Source: Rhodocyclaceae bacterium (GTDB lineage: Bacteria; Pseudomonadota; Gammaproteobacteria; Burkholderiales; Rhodocyclaceae). From it: a stretch of 64,000 nucleotides of DNA. The DNA lies in assembly GCA_028713915.1 (NCBI GenBank), contig JAQTNK010000017.1, forward strand, positions 1 to 64,000, read 5' to 3'. Below the pieces are notes generated by a model, which was not told where the DNA came from, made no database searches, and worked only from the letters and a program-made list of their open reading frames with translations. Shown in pieces: positions 17,666 to 26,896 of the stretch. The position numbers were made by a program, and so were the translations under genes. Each line of letters starts with the position of its first letter. Position 1 is the first letter of the stretch.

Positions 17666-18535
17666 ATGACGCAACTGTTTCTTTTCAACGTCTTCAACGG
17701 TCTCATCATCGGCGCCTTTTACGCGCTGATGGCGCTCGGGCTGTCGCTGATCCTCAATCTCTCCGGCGTGATCAATTTCGCCCACGGCGGCTTCCTCGCC
17801 GTCGGCGGCTATCTTGCCTACACGCTCATGCCGTTCATCGGCTTCTGGGGCGCGCTCGCCGTCGCGCCGCTGCTGACGGCGCTGATCGGCCTGCTCGTCG
17901 AGTTCGTGCTGATCCGCCGCCTCTACGGCCGCGACCCGCTCTACAGCCTGCTGCTGACCTTCGGCCTGGCGTTCATCCTCGAGGATGGCACGCGCTATAT
18001 CTGGGGCGCGGCGACGGTGCCGTTCGATATTCCCGACTGGATGACCACGGCGCTGAGCGACCAGTTCTTCTTCCTCACCGGCTATCGCCTGTTCATGGTG
18101 CTGCTGGTGTTCGCCGCTGTCGCGGCGCTGTTCCTGCTGCTCAACAAGACCCGCCTCGGGCTGCGCATCCGCGCCGGCAGCGGCGACCTCGAGACGGTCT
18201 CGGCGCTCGGCGTCAATGTCCGCGTCCTGCGCAATCTCAACTTCGGCCTCGGCATCTACATGGCCGGGCTGGCCGGCGTGCTCGCCGCCGGCATGCTCGG
18301 GCTGCAGCCGACCATCGGCAGCGCGCTGATCATGCCCAGCTTCATCGCCATCATCGTCGGCGGGCTGGGGAGTTTGCCGGGAACGCTGCTGGGCGGCCTG
18401 CTCATCGGCGTCGCCTCGGGCGTCGTCACCGTCTTCTTTCCCTCGGCCAGCGAAGCCGTGATCTACGTCATGATGGGCGTCGTCCTGCTGGTGCGTCCGC
18501 GCGGCCTGCTCGGCGAGGAGGGGAGAGTCCAGTGA
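17666..18535 (+). CDS. livH: Branched-chain amino acid ABC transporter permease LivH-like
   Basis: The 289-aa inner-membrane protein has about eight hydrophobic segments and the LivH landmarks GLIIGAFYALMALGLSLI at the start and GLGSLPGTLLGGLLIG near the end. It forms the transport channel with LivM. A GTGA overlap joins it to livM. The substrate follows that of the binding protein and may be an amide or short-chain carboxylic derivative rather than leucine itself. Confidence 0.92.
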   Translation: MTQLFLFNVFNGLIIGAFYALMALGLSLILNLSGVINFAHGGFLAVGGYLAYTLMPFIGFWGALAVAPLLTALIGLLVEFVLIRRLYGRDPLYSLLLTFGLAFILEDGTRYIWGAATVPFDIPDWMTTALSDQFFFLTGYRLFMVLLVFAAVAALFLLLNKTRLGLRIRAGSGDLETVSALGVNVRVLRNLNFGLGIYMAGLAGVLAAGMLGLQPTIGSALIMPSFIAIIVGGLGSLPGTLLGGLLIGVASGVVTVFFPSASEAVIYVMMGVVLLVRPRGLLGEEGRVQ

Positions 18536-19485
18536 AGGCGCTCGCCGGGCGTTACGTCGACCTCGCGATCTGGCTCGGCCTGGCGACGCTGCCGTACTGG
18601 ATCGGCGCCGCCGGCGGCTACACCTCGCTCGGCACGCGCGTCGTCGTCATGGCGCTGGCCGCCACCGCGCTCAACTTCCTGCTCGGCTTCACGGGCGTGC
18701 TGTCCTTCGGCCATGCCGCCTACTTCGGCCTCGGCGCCTATGGCGCCGGCATGACGATCAAATACCTGGTGCCGAGCACCGGGCTCGGCATCCTCGTCGG
18801 CGTCGCCGCCGGCACAGCGGCGGCGGCCATCGTCGGGGCGCTGATCGCGCGGCTGCGCGGCGTCTATTTCGCCATGGTGACCATCGCCTTCGGCCAGGTC
18901 TTCTACTTCATCGCTTTCCGCTGGAATGCGGTGACCGGCGGCGACGACGGCCTCTCCGGCTGGCGGCGGCTGCCGATCGATCTCGGCTTCGGCAGCATCG
19001 ACATCCTCGGCAACGACCAGGCCTTCTACTACCTGACGCTGGCCGGTTTCGCCGTCGCCGTCGCCGTGATGGCGGCGCTGCTGCGCTCGCCCTTCGGCCG
19101 CAGCCTGCTGGCCATTCGCGAGAACGAACGGCGCGCCCGTTTTCTCGGCATTCCGGTCGAGCAGCACATCTGGCTGTCCTTCGTCGTCTCCTGCTTCTTC
19201 GTCAGCCTCGCCGGCGCGCTCTATGCGCTGCTCAACAACTTCGCCGATCCGCACGACTTGCGCTGGGACCAGTCCGGCGACTTCGTCATCATGGCCGTCC
19301 TCGGCGGCATGCGCACGTTCTGGGGGCCGCTGGTCGGCGCCGCCATTTTCGTCGTGCTGCAGGACTACCTGTCGACCCTGACCGACAACTGGATGTCCCT
19401 CATCGGCGTCTTCTTCATTCTCGTCGTCATGTTCTTCCCGCGCGGCGTGCTCGGCATGCTGCGCCGCCGCAAGGCGACGTCATGA
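18532..19485 (+). CDS. livM: Branched-chain amino acid ABC transporter permease LivM-like
   Basis: The 317-aa membrane protein begins at GTG 18532 and contains the LivM motif NFLLGFTGVLSFGHAAYFGLGAY and the cytoplasmic EAA-like loop SLLAIRENERRARFLGI that contacts the ATPases. It ends with a basic tail (LRRRKATS). It overlaps livH and livG by four bases each, so the four transporter genes are translationally coupled. Confidence 0.92.
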   Translation: MKALAGRYVDLAIWLGLATLPYWIGAAGGYTSLGTRVVVMALAATALNFLLGFTGVLSFGHAAYFGLGAYGAGMTIKYLVPSTGLGILVGVAAGTAAAAIVGALIARLRGVYFAMVTIAFGQVFYFIAFRWNAVTGGDDGLSGWRRLPIDLGFGSIDILGNDQAFYYLTLAGFAVAVAVMAALLRSPFGRSLLAIRENERRARFLGIPVEQHIWLSFVVSCFFVSLAGALYALLNNFADPHDLRWDQSGDFVIMAVLGGMRTFWGPLVGAAIFVVLQDYLSTLTDNWMSLIGVFFILVVMFFPRGVLGMLRRRKATS

Positions 19486-20227
19486 GCCTGCTGCAGGTCG
19501 ACAACGTCTCGCGCCAATTCGGCAGCCTGGTCGCCGTGCAGGGCGTCTCGATGAGCGTCGCAGCCGGTGAATTGCGCGCCGTGATCGGCCCCAACGGCGC
19601 CGGCAAGACGACGCTCTTCAACCTGATCAGCGGCTTCTTCCCGCCGACATCGGGGCGCATGACGTTCGACGGCCGCGACGTCACGCGCTTGCCGCCGCAT
19701 CGGCGCGTCGCCATCGGCATTGCGCGCACGTTCCAGATCACCGAAGTCTTCCCGGACCTGACGGTCGCCGAGAACCTGCGCATCGCCGTCGAAGCGGCCG
19801 CCGGCTACCGGCTGCGGCCGTGGCTGTCGCAGCGCGCCGCGCGCGAGGTGCGGGACCGCGTCGACGCACTGCTGGAACTTGGCAGCCTCGGCGCCAAGGC
19901 CGACCGCCCGATCGCCGAACTGCCGCACGGCGACCAGCGCGCCACCGAGATCATGATGGCGCTGGCGCTGCGCCCGCGCCTGCTGCTGCTCGACGAGCCC
20001 ACCGCCGGCATGGGCGACCAGGAGACCTACGACATCACCCGGCTGGTGCGCCGCCTGCACCAGGACCGCGAGCTTTCCATCGTCCTCATCGAGCACGACA
20101 TGCGCGTGATTTTCCATCTCGCCGACCGCATCCTGGTGCTCGCCGAAGGCAAGGTGCTGGCGGAAGGCACGCCCGCCGAGATCGCCGCCGACGAGCGCGT
20201 GCAGGCCGCCTACCTGGGGAAAGCGGC

Positions 20228-20231
<4 letters not shown>
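19482..20231 (+). CDS. livG: ABC transporter ATP-binding protein LivG-like
   Basis: The 249-aa ATPase has Walker A GPNGAGKTT, the long LivG insertion between Q-loop and signature, the divergent signature LPHGDQR typical of LivG, Walker B LLLLDEPTAGM and the switch His in LIEHDMRVIF. It pairs with LivF to energise the permease. Confidence 0.92.
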
Positions 20232-20947
<716 letters not shown>

Positions 20948-20966
20948 GCCGGTTTGCCTGGATCGG

Positions 20967-21515
20967 CTAGACGCTGCCGAGAATCTTCGCCGTAGCTTGC
21001 GCGTCGGCAAACACGCCGTGCAGCGCCGCGACGAAAGCGGCATGCACCTGCGCGGCGGCGACGGTGGTGGCGCCGAAAGTCAGGCCGCGCGTGGCGCAGG
21101 CGTCGTGAGCGAGCGTGATCTTGAAGCCGAGATCGAAGGCGGCGCGCGTCGTCGTGTCGATGCACATGTGGGTCATCATGCCGGCGATGACGAGATGGTC
21201 GGCGCCGGCCGCCTGGAGCGTTTCGAGCAGGGAAGTGGCGCGAAAGCTGTTGGGGAAATGCTTTATGACAATGACTTCGTCGGGCCGCGGCGCGACGCTG
21301 GCGTGAATCTCGGCGCCCACGGTTCCCGGCACCAGGTAGTTGGCCTGCGGCCGCGCCATCAGGTGCTGGACGTGGACGACGGGCAGGCGGCGGTCGCGAA
21401 AGTGCGCGAGCAAGGCCGCGGCGTTGGCCGCCGCGGCATCGCAGCCGTCGAGCGCCATGTTGCCGCCGGCGAAGTAATCGTTCTGGATGTCGATGATGAC
21501 GAGTGCGGAAGTCAT
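20967..21515 (-). CDS. Isochorismatase-family cysteine hydrolase
   Basis: The 182-aa protein has the family triad Asp9 (VIIDIQNDYF), Lys85 (VIKHFPNSF) and Cys118 (THMCID), so it is a nucleophilic amidase/hydrolase of the YcaC/nicotinamidase kind. The physiological substrate is unknown. ATG 21515 with GAGG upstream is preferred to a TTG five codons earlier. It lies just downstream of a decayed tautomerase gene on the same strand, and that pair is divergent from a LysR regulator. Confidence 0.87.
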   Translation of the reverse strand: MTSALVIIDIQNDYFAGGNMALDGCDAAAANAAALLAHFRDRRLPVVHVQHLMARPQANYLVPGTVGAEIHASVAPRPDEVIVIKHFPNSFRATSLLETLQAAGADHLVIAGMMTHMCIDTTTRAAFDLGFKITLAHDACATRGLTFGATTVAAAQVHAAFVAALHGVFADAQATAKILGSV

Positions 21516-21526
21516 GGGCGGAGTCC

Positions 21527-21654
21527 TCAAAGGGGAGCGTCGTTGCGGCGGCGAAATGCCTGCGTCAGGCCCTGGTAGCCCCAGGCGTCGGCGGGAACTT
21601 CGCGGACGATGACGTAGCTGGCGGCATCGAGCCTGCGATGTCGAGGTAGGGCAT
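21527..21654 (-). pseudogene. Remnant of a 4-oxalocrotonate-tautomerase-like gene
   Basis: A good AAGGAG site precedes ATG 21654, and the frame opens MPYLDIAG, a tautomerase-like start that keeps Pro2. It then shifts: the expected C-terminal sequence SYVIVREVPADAWGYQGLTQ continues in another frame to a TGA at 21529-21527. The middle of the protein is missing. The simplest reading is an internal deletion that destroyed a small tautomerase gene co-transcribed with the hydrolase gene. Confidence 0.55.
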
Positions 21655-21821
21655 GGGGCGCTCCTTCAGCGGGTTTTCGTTTCTTGCGTGATCGCTGCCA
21701 TCGTCGTATTCTTCATGCGCCATGTGCATGAACGGCGTCGTCGCTGCATCCGTTGCCACGATAGGCCAGTCGCTGCGGGCGGACAAACGACAATGCGGTA
21801 TGCGCGCCATGCGTAAAAGTC

Positions 21822-22745
21822 ATGTATAGGGATCTCCGCCGCCTGCCTTCGCTCGACCCGCTCAAAGGCTTCGATGCGGCGGCGCGGCACTTGAGCTTCA
21901 CCAAGGCCGCGGCGGAGCTTTTTCTCACGCAGTCGGCGATCAGCCGCCAGATCCAGACGCTCGAAGACCAACTCGGCGTGAAGCTCTTCCGCCGCGAAGC
22001 GCGGCGCTTGGCATTGACGCCCGCGGGCGAAGTCCTGCATCGCGCGGCGGGCGAAATGCTGGCGCGGCTCGCCGACGTCTGCGCCGGCCTCAAGGCGGCG
22101 CCGCGGCGCCCGCGCGTGACGGTGTCGGCGGCGGTCGGCATGGCTTCATTGTGGCTGGTGCCGCGGCTGGCCGCCTTCCAGGAAGTCGAGCCGGATCTCG
22201 ACGTGCTGATTTCCGCCGACAACCGTATCGTCGACCTCGAGCGCGAGGACATCGATCTCGCCTTGCGCTACATCGCGCCGGAAGTCGCGCCGCCGGGCGC
22301 GACGCTGCTGTTCGACGAAGTCGTCTTCCCGGTGGCGAGCCCGGCGACGGCCGCGGCGCTTCCCGCCGTGCTGCGCGCCCAGGACCTCGCCAAGCTGACC
22401 TTGCTGGTGTTCGAAAGCGGCAACAATACGCCCTGGCTGTCGTGGGAGCCGTGGCTCGCCGGCCTCGGGCTCGCCCACGCCGCGCCGCAGGCGGTGCTGC
22501 GCTTCAACCAGTACGACCAGATGATTCGCGCCGCCGAAGACGGCCGCGGACTGGCGCTCGGCCGCGGCCCATTGGTGGCGCAGGCCATCGCCGCGGGGCG
22601 CCTGCGGGCGCTCAGCGATGCGCGCCGGCGCATCGCCGCGCGCGCCTACTTTCTGGTGCGCTCGCCGCAGGCGCAGCGTCCCGAGGTCGAGCGCTTCGCC
22701 GCCTGGCTGGTCGGCGAGGCGAAGAAAATCGAGACGGCAGCCTAG
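21822..22745 (+). CDS. LysR-family regulator, GcvA-like
   Basis: The 307-aa protein has the LysR helix-turn-helix in residues about 10-70 (FDAAARHLSFTKAAAELFLTQSAISRQIQTLEDQLG) and a substrate-binding domain from about residue 95, with the GcvA-subgroup string EREDIDLALRY. It is divergent from the tautomerase remnant and hydrolase gene, which it may regulate. Its TAG stop is shared as CTAG with the convergent ubiC stop. Confidence 0.9.
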   Translation: MYRDLRRLPSLDPLKGFDAAARHLSFTKAAAELFLTQSAISRQIQTLEDQLGVKLFRREARRLALTPAGEVLHRAAGEMLARLADVCAGLKAAPRRPRVTVSAAVGMASLWLVPRLAAFQEVEPDLDVLISADNRIVDLEREDIDLALRYIAPEVAPPGATLLFDEVVFPVASPATAAALPAVLRAQDLAKLTLLVFESGNNTPWLSWEPWLAGLGLAHAAPQAVLRFNQYDQMIRAAEDGRGLALGRGPLVAQAIAAGRLRALSDARRRIAARAYFLVRSPQAQRPEVERFAAWLVGEAKKIETAA

Positions 22746-23281
22746 CCCAGGCGCGCGATGCCCGGCAGGAAGACCTCGGTCACCAGCAGCGGGTGGCCGT
22801 CGCGCAGGAAGCACGAACGACGTCCCCACAACACCGGCAGCGTTTCGCCGAGCGCCGCGGCGGCGCGGCGATGCAGCGGGTGCGCGGCGGTCAGGCGCTC
22901 GCAATGCAGGGCGCCGCGCACGATCTGCGGATCGGCGAACAGCGCGGCGCCGAGCGGACGTCCGCCCATGCCCGACGCCATGCGCCAGGAGCCGCGCAGA
23001 TGCCGCGGCGCAAGGACGGTGTGGGCGAAGACGACCGGCTGGCCGTCCGCCAGCAGCAGGACCTCGCGCGCCCAGGCTTGGTGCCCCGGCGCGAGGCCGA
23101 CGAGGCGGCGCTCGTCTTCGGTCGGCCGCGCCAGTCCGGTGCGCAGGACGCGCACGCGCAACACGCCGCAACGGGCGGCAATGCGGGCGGTGAGGGAACT
23201 GCTGTCCGTCAGCCAGGGGCGCAGGAACAGCGGCGCCCCGACCAGGAACGGCTGCGGTTTCCAGCGGCGGTCGGCTTGCAT
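22742..23281 (-). CDS. ubiC: Chorismate lyase (ubiquinone biosynthesis)
   Basis: The 179-aa protein would convert chorismate to 4-hydroxybenzoate and pyruvate. It shows family landmarks: an N-terminal W-x-PFL start, VLRTGLARPTEDE, the REVLL strand and the C-terminal PLLVTEVFLPG with the conserved Glu. E. coli UbiC is 165 aa. A longer frame to 23407 would run through the rapZ start and is rejected. It is divergent from rapZ with 64 bp between starts. Confidence 0.85.
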   Translation of the reverse strand: MQADRRWKPQPFLVGAPLFLRPWLTDSSSLTARIAARCGVLRVRVLRTGLARPTEDERRLVGLAPGHQAWAREVLLLADGQPVVFAHTVLAPRHLRGSWRMASGMGGRPLGAALFADPQIVRGALHCERLTAAHPLHRRAAAALGETLPVLWGRRSCFLRDGHPLLVTEVFLPGIARLG

Positions 23282-23345
23282 CGGCTGCAATGATCGGGAA
23301 AGGCCGCCGATGCTAACATAGGCGATCGCCTTGGATTTTCGCGCC

Positions 23346-24206
23346 ATGACCGCTCCTTGCTTGCAGCTCGTCCTCATCAGCGGCCTTTCCGGCTCGGGCA
23401 AGAGCATCGCCTTGAACGTGATCGAGGACGCTGGCTACTACTGCGTCGACAACCTGCCGGCGACGCTGCTGCCGCAACTCGTAGCCGAGTTGCAGCGCGA
23501 AGGCTATGCCCACGCCGCGGTGGCCATGGACATGCGCGGCGGCGCCAGCATCGCGGCGCTGCCCAAGCACTTGCGCGACTTGCAGGCGAATCCCGGCATC
23601 GATCTGCGCTTCATCTTTCTCGACGCGCGCGACGAAATGCTGATCCAGCGCTTTTCGGAAACGCGCCGCCGCCACCCGCTGGCGACGGACGACACCACGC
23701 TCGCCGAAGCCATCGCCGCCGAGCGCGAGGCGCTGGAAACCTTGGCCGGCCTCGGCCATCACATCGACACGAGCAACCTGCGGCCGAATGCCTTGCGCGC
23801 CTTCGTCAAGGAGTTCATCGACCTCGACGAAAGGGACGGGCTCACGCTGCTGTTCCAGTCTTTCGGCTTCAAGCATGGCCTGCCGATGGATGCCGACCTC
23901 GTCTTCGACGTGCGCTGCCTGCCGAACCCGCATTACGACCCGCAATTGCGCCCGCTCACCGGCTGCGATGCGCCGGTGATCGCGTTTCTCGAAGCCCAGC
24001 CCGAAGTCGCGCGCATGGCTGCCGACATCGAGCGCTTCGTCGGCGACTGGCTGCCGGCCTATATCCGCGACAATCGTTCCTATCTCACCGTGGCCTTGGG
24101 CTGCACCGGCGGCCAGCATCGCTCGGTGTATTTCGCCGAACGGCTCGCCTGGCATTTCAAGGACAAGGTGCGCGTGTTGGTGCGCCACCGTTCGCTCGCG
24201 CAATGA
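23346..24206 (+). CDS. rapZ: RNase adapter protein RapZ
   Basis: The 286-aa protein has an N-terminal P-loop (GLSGSGKS, residues 13-20), the VLFLDA-like segment [11 protein letters not shown], and the C-terminal domain signature [16 protein letters not shown]. In enterobacteria RapZ binds amino-sugar precursors and guides RNase E to the small RNA GlmZ, controlling GlmS. Here it is away from the usual ptsN/hprK neighbours. ATG 23346 is chosen; a TTG five codons earlier is possible. Confidence 0.94.
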   Translation: MTAPCLQLVLISGLSGSGKSIALNVIEDAGYYCVDNLPATLLPQLVAELQREGYAHAAVAMDMRGGASIAALPKHLRDLQANPGIDLRFIFLDARDEMLIQRFSETRRRHPLATDDTTLAEAIAAEREALETLAGLGHHIDTSNLRPNALRAFVKEFIDLDERDGLTLLFQSFGFKHGLPMDADLVFDVRCLPNPHYDPQLRPLTGCDAPVIAFLEAQPEVARMAADIERFVGDWLPAYIRDNRSYLTVALGCTGGQHRSVYFAERLAWHFKDKVRVLVRHRSLAQ

Positions 24207-24207
24207 A

Positions 24208-24669
24208 ATGAGCGGCCTGCCTCCCGTTGCCCCGCCCAGGGAAAGGGGCGACCACGGCGCACTGCGCCCGCAGGCGCCTGGCGGCATCGCCGCTACGGCG
24301 TGGCTGTCGCTGCTGCGGCCCGGCGACTGGCTGGTGGCGCTGCTGGCGCTGGTGCTGGTCGGCGCCTCGTTTCCGCTGCTGTGGCGCGGCGGCCCGGCGG
24401 AAAAGGCCGTCGTCAAGCGCGACGGCACGGTGGTCGCCGAACTGCCGCTCAACATCACCAAGCGCATCGAGGTCGCAGGCGCCATGGGCACATCGGTGAT
24501 CGAAGTGAGTCCGGGGCGCGCGCGTGTGGCCGCCGATCCGGGGCCGCGCCAGTATTGCGTCAAGCAGGGCTGGCTGACGCAGGCAAACGCCGTGGCGATT
24601 TGCGCGCCCAACCACGTGACGCTGGCGCTGGTCGGCGCCAGCAAGAGTTATGACAGCCTCAACTATTGA
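24208..24669 (+). CDS. NusG domain II-containing membrane-anchored protein
   Basis: The 153-aa protein has a Pro-rich cytoplasmic start, one transmembrane helix (about residues 38-60, GDWLVALLALVLVGASFPLL) and a C-terminal domain of about 90 aa that fits the NusG domain II family (Cys in QYCVKQG and AICAPN). This family usually lies next to a Gx-type transporter gene, as it does here; the 20-bp overlap with the next gene supports a joint role. The molecular function is not established. Confidence 0.8.
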   Translation: MSGLPPVAPPRERGDHGALRPQAPGGIAATAWLSLLRPGDWLVALLALVLVGASFPLLWRGGPAEKAVVKRDGTVVAELPLNITKRIEVAGAMGTSVIEVSPGRARVAADPGPRQYCVKQGWLTQANAVAICAPNHVTLALVGASKSYDSLNY

Positions 24670-25177
24670 ATTGGCGGTGGCTGCCGATGACCGCCGCGTC
24701 GCGCGCTACGCGGCGGCGGCGATCGTCCTGACCATCGCCGAAGCGGCGATTCCCTCGCCGCTGCCGGGCGTGAAGCCCGGCCTGGCGAACATCGTCGTGC
24801 TGATCGTGCTGTTGCGCCACGGCTGGCGCGAGGCGGTGTGGGTGTCGCTGCTGCGCGTCGTTGCCGGCAGCCTGATGATCGGCCAGTTTCTGGCGCCCGG
24901 ATTCTTCCTGAGCTTGGCGGGCACTTGCGCCAGCCTCGCCGCGCTGGCGTTTTCGGTGCGGCTGCCGCGCGCCTGGTTCGGCCCGGTCAGCCTGAGCATC
25001 CTCGCCGCCTTCGCCCATATCGCCGGCCAGGTGCTGCTGGCGCGCGTCTGGCTCGTACCGCACAACGGCGTGTTCTACCTCGTGCCGGTGTTCGCCGCGT
25101 CGGCACTCGTCTTCGGCGTCGTGAACGGCCTAGTGGCGGCGAAGTTCATCAACGACGACACGGCTTCGGCGCCATGA
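24650..25177 (+). CDS. Gx transporter family protein (heptaprenyl diphosphate synthase component I-like)
   Basis: The 175-aa hydrophobic protein has five or six membrane segments and the family motif PSPLPGVKPGLANIVVLIVL near the N-terminus. Such proteins resemble ECF-type substrate-binding membrane proteins and are commonly paired with the NusG domain II protein encoded just upstream. The transported substrate is unknown. The gene overlaps both neighbours (ATGA with ubiX). Confidence 0.85.
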   Translation: MTASTIELAVAADDRRVARYAAAAIVLTIAEAAIPSPLPGVKPGLANIVVLIVLLRHGWREAVWVSLLRVVAGSLMIGQFLAPGFFLSLAGTCASLAALAFSVRLPRAWFGPVSLSILAAFAHIAGQVLLARVWLVPHNGVFYLVPVFAASALVFGVVNGLVAAKFINDDTASAP

Positions 25178-25785
25178 ACAAGACCATTGCCGTCGCCTTC
25201 ACCGGCGCTTCGGGCATGCCTTACGGGCTGCGCCTCGTCGAGTGCCTGCTGAATGCCGGAGTGCGCGTCTGGCTGCTGTACTCGCAAGCCGCACAAATCG
25301 TCGCGAAACAGGAAATGGACCTGGTGCTGCCGGCCCAGCCGCGCGAAGTGCAGCGCCTGCTGTCCGAACGCTTCGGCGCGGCGGCGGGCCAGCTCAGCGT
25401 GTTCGGCCGCGATGACTGGAACGCGCCGCTCGCCTCGGGTTCCAATCCGGCCGATGCGTATGTCATATGCCCCTGCAGCATGGGCACGCTCGCCAAGGTG
25501 GCGGCGGGCATGGCCGACGATCTCGTCTGCCGCGCCGCCGACGTCACGCTCAAGGAAGGCCGCAAGCTGATCCTGGTGCCGCGCGAGACGCCGTTTTCGC
25601 CGATCCACCTCGAGAACATGCTGCGGCTGGCGCGCGCCGGCGCCGTCATCCTGCCGCCCAGTCCCGGCTTCTATCACCGGCCGCAGACGGTCGCGGAGGT
25701 CGTCGATTTCGTCGTTGCCCGCATCCTCGATCAACTCGGCGTCGCCCACGATCTGCTGCCGCGCTGGGGCGAACCGCCGGCGTGA
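25174..25785 (+). CDS. ubiX: Flavin prenyltransferase UbiX
   Basis: The 203-aa enzyme makes prenylated FMN, the cofactor of UbiD decarboxylases in ubiquinone synthesis. It has the FMN-binding start VAFTGASGMPYGLRL, CPCSMGTLAKVAAGMADDLVCRAADVTLKE and LVPRETPFSPIHLENM, all characteristic of UbiX. Length is normal. It closes the rapZ-NusG2-Gx-ubiX run; a short hairpin follows. Confidence 0.95.
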   Translation: MNKTIAVAFTGASGMPYGLRLVECLLNAGVRVWLLYSQAAQIVAKQEMDLVLPAQPREVQRLLSERFGAAAGQLSVFGRDDWNAPLASGSNPADAYVICPCSMGTLAKVAAGMADDLVCRAADVTLKEGRKLILVPRETPFSPIHLENMLRLARAGAVILPPSPGFYHRPQTVAEVVDFVVARILDQLGVAHDLLPRWGEPPA

Positions 25786-25795
25786 GCGCCGCGCG

Positions 25796-25820
25796 GCGCC
25801 GGTAAACGTCCTGCCGGCGC
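25796..25820 (+). terminator. Possible terminator hairpin after ubiX
   Basis: GCGCCGG (25796-25802) pairs with CCGGCGC (25814-25820) around an 11-nt loop and is followed by GGCTTTGGGGG. The weak T-content makes this a tentative terminator. Confidence 0.3.
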
Positions 25821-25914
25821 GGCTTTGGGGGCGTATGGCTTTCGTTGGATTGACGGATCGTCCGGGCCGGCGTAGCTTGCGCGGCACCGTTTTTCCGCCG
25901 CCCCCGCCCCCGCC

Positions 25915-26175
25915 ATGAGCACAGTTCTCCATCGCGTCGCCGAAATCGCCCAGACCTGGGGCCAGCGTGGAGACTTGTCCGAAAACGACCGCGGCTTTGC
26001 CCGCGAAGTGGGCGAGCTTGCCGCCTTCCTCTCCGGCCGGCCATTTCCCAACGAGGACGACGTGAGTTCTCTGCATCTCCTCGGTTGCCGCCTTTGCCGG
26101 CGCGTCGGCGCGGTCAAATGCGGGGAGCAGCAAAGCGACTGCTCGCTCGGCTTCGCCGCATCCAGCGGCCGCTGA
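25915..26175 (+). CDS. Hypothetical small cysteine-containing protein
   Basis: An 86-codon frame begins with ATG 25915 and shows codon use with high third-position GC like its neighbours. The product is soluble, with an acidic helical N-half and a Cys-rich C-half (CRLCRR, KCGEQQSDC; four cysteines), which might bind a metal. I do not recognise a family. No strong ribosome-binding site is visible. It stands alone between ubiX and the TetR gene. Confidence 0.45.
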   Translation: MSTVLHRVAEIAQTWGQRGDLSENDRGFAREVGELAAFLSGRPFPNEDDVSSLHLLGCRLCRRVGAVKCGEQQSDCSLGFAASSGR

Positions 26176-26189
26176 GTCCGTAATTCCGC

Positions 26190-26240
26190 TTGACGCCCTT
26201 GCGATCGGTCGTGTAACGTTACTGACTGAACGGTCAGTAA
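26190..26240 (+). promoter_or_regulatory. Promoter with TetR-type operator before the efflux operon
   Basis: TTGACG (26190-26195) with TGTAAC or TAACGT about 16-18 bp later gives a sigma70-like promoter. Directly downstream lies the inverted repeat TTACTGAC-N6-GTCAGTAA (26219-26240), a typical TetR/AcrR operator. Binding there would block transcription of the adjacent TetR gene and the efflux genes, so autoregulation is expected. Confidence 0.7.
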
Positions 26241-26257
26241 GTTATCGGGAGGGGTCC

Positions 26258-26896
26258 ATGAAGTGTCTGTTTCGGCGCCGTCGCAAAGAGGCGCGCCCGG
26301 GCGAGCTTGTCGCCGCGGCCTTGGAGGTCTTTGTCGAGAAGGGTTTCGCGGCGGCCCGGCTTGACGACGTGGCCGCGCGGGCCGGCGTCTCGAAAGGCAC
26401 CGTGTATCTCTACTTCGACAGCAAGGAAGCCTTGTTCAAGGCCGTGATCGAAGCCGGGATGACGCCGGCCATCGAGGCGGCGGAGGCTTTGGCCAAGGAG
26501 ACGGGCAGGCCCGCCGCCGAACTGCTGCGCCGCTTTGTCGACGGCTGGTGGCGCATGGTCGGCGCCACGGCGCTGGGCGGCCTGCCGAAACTGCTGGTGG
26601 CGGAAGCGGGCAACTTTCCCGACATCGCCCGCTGGTTCCACGATGCCATGATCCGCCGCGCCCAGAAAGCCATGGCGCGGATCATCGAGGCCGGCATCGC
26701 CCGCGGCGAGTTTCGCGCGGTGGAGCCGGACCTCGCCGCCCGCATCTTCTTCGCGCCGATGTTTTCCTACCTGATCTGGCAGCGATCCTTCGGCGACGCC
26801 ATGTGCGAATTGCCGCCGCCCGAACGCTTCTTCGCCGCGGCCGTGGACCTCTTGATCCACGGCCTTGCCCACCCCGCCGCGGAGTCCCGGCCATGA
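26258..26896 (+). CDS. TetR/AcrR-family repressor
   Basis: The 212-aa protein has a TetR helix-turn-helix (LDDVAARAGVSKGTVYLYFDSKEALFKAVI, residues about 35-65) after a basic N-terminus, and a ligand-binding domain resembling the AcrR-type C-terminal domain. It overlaps the fusion-protein gene (ATGA) and has its own operator upstream, so it most likely represses the efflux operon until a substrate binds. Confidence 0.92.
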   Translation: MKCLFRRRRKEARPGELVAAALEVFVEKGFAAARLDDVAARAGVSKGTVYLYFDSKEALFKAVIEAGMTPAIEAAEALAKETGRPAAELLRRFVDGWWRMVGATALGGLPKLLVAEAGNFPDIARWFHDAMIRRAQKAMARIIEAGIARGEFRAVEPDLAARIFFAPMFSYLIWQRSFGDAMCELPPPERFFAAAVDLLIHGLAHPAAESRP

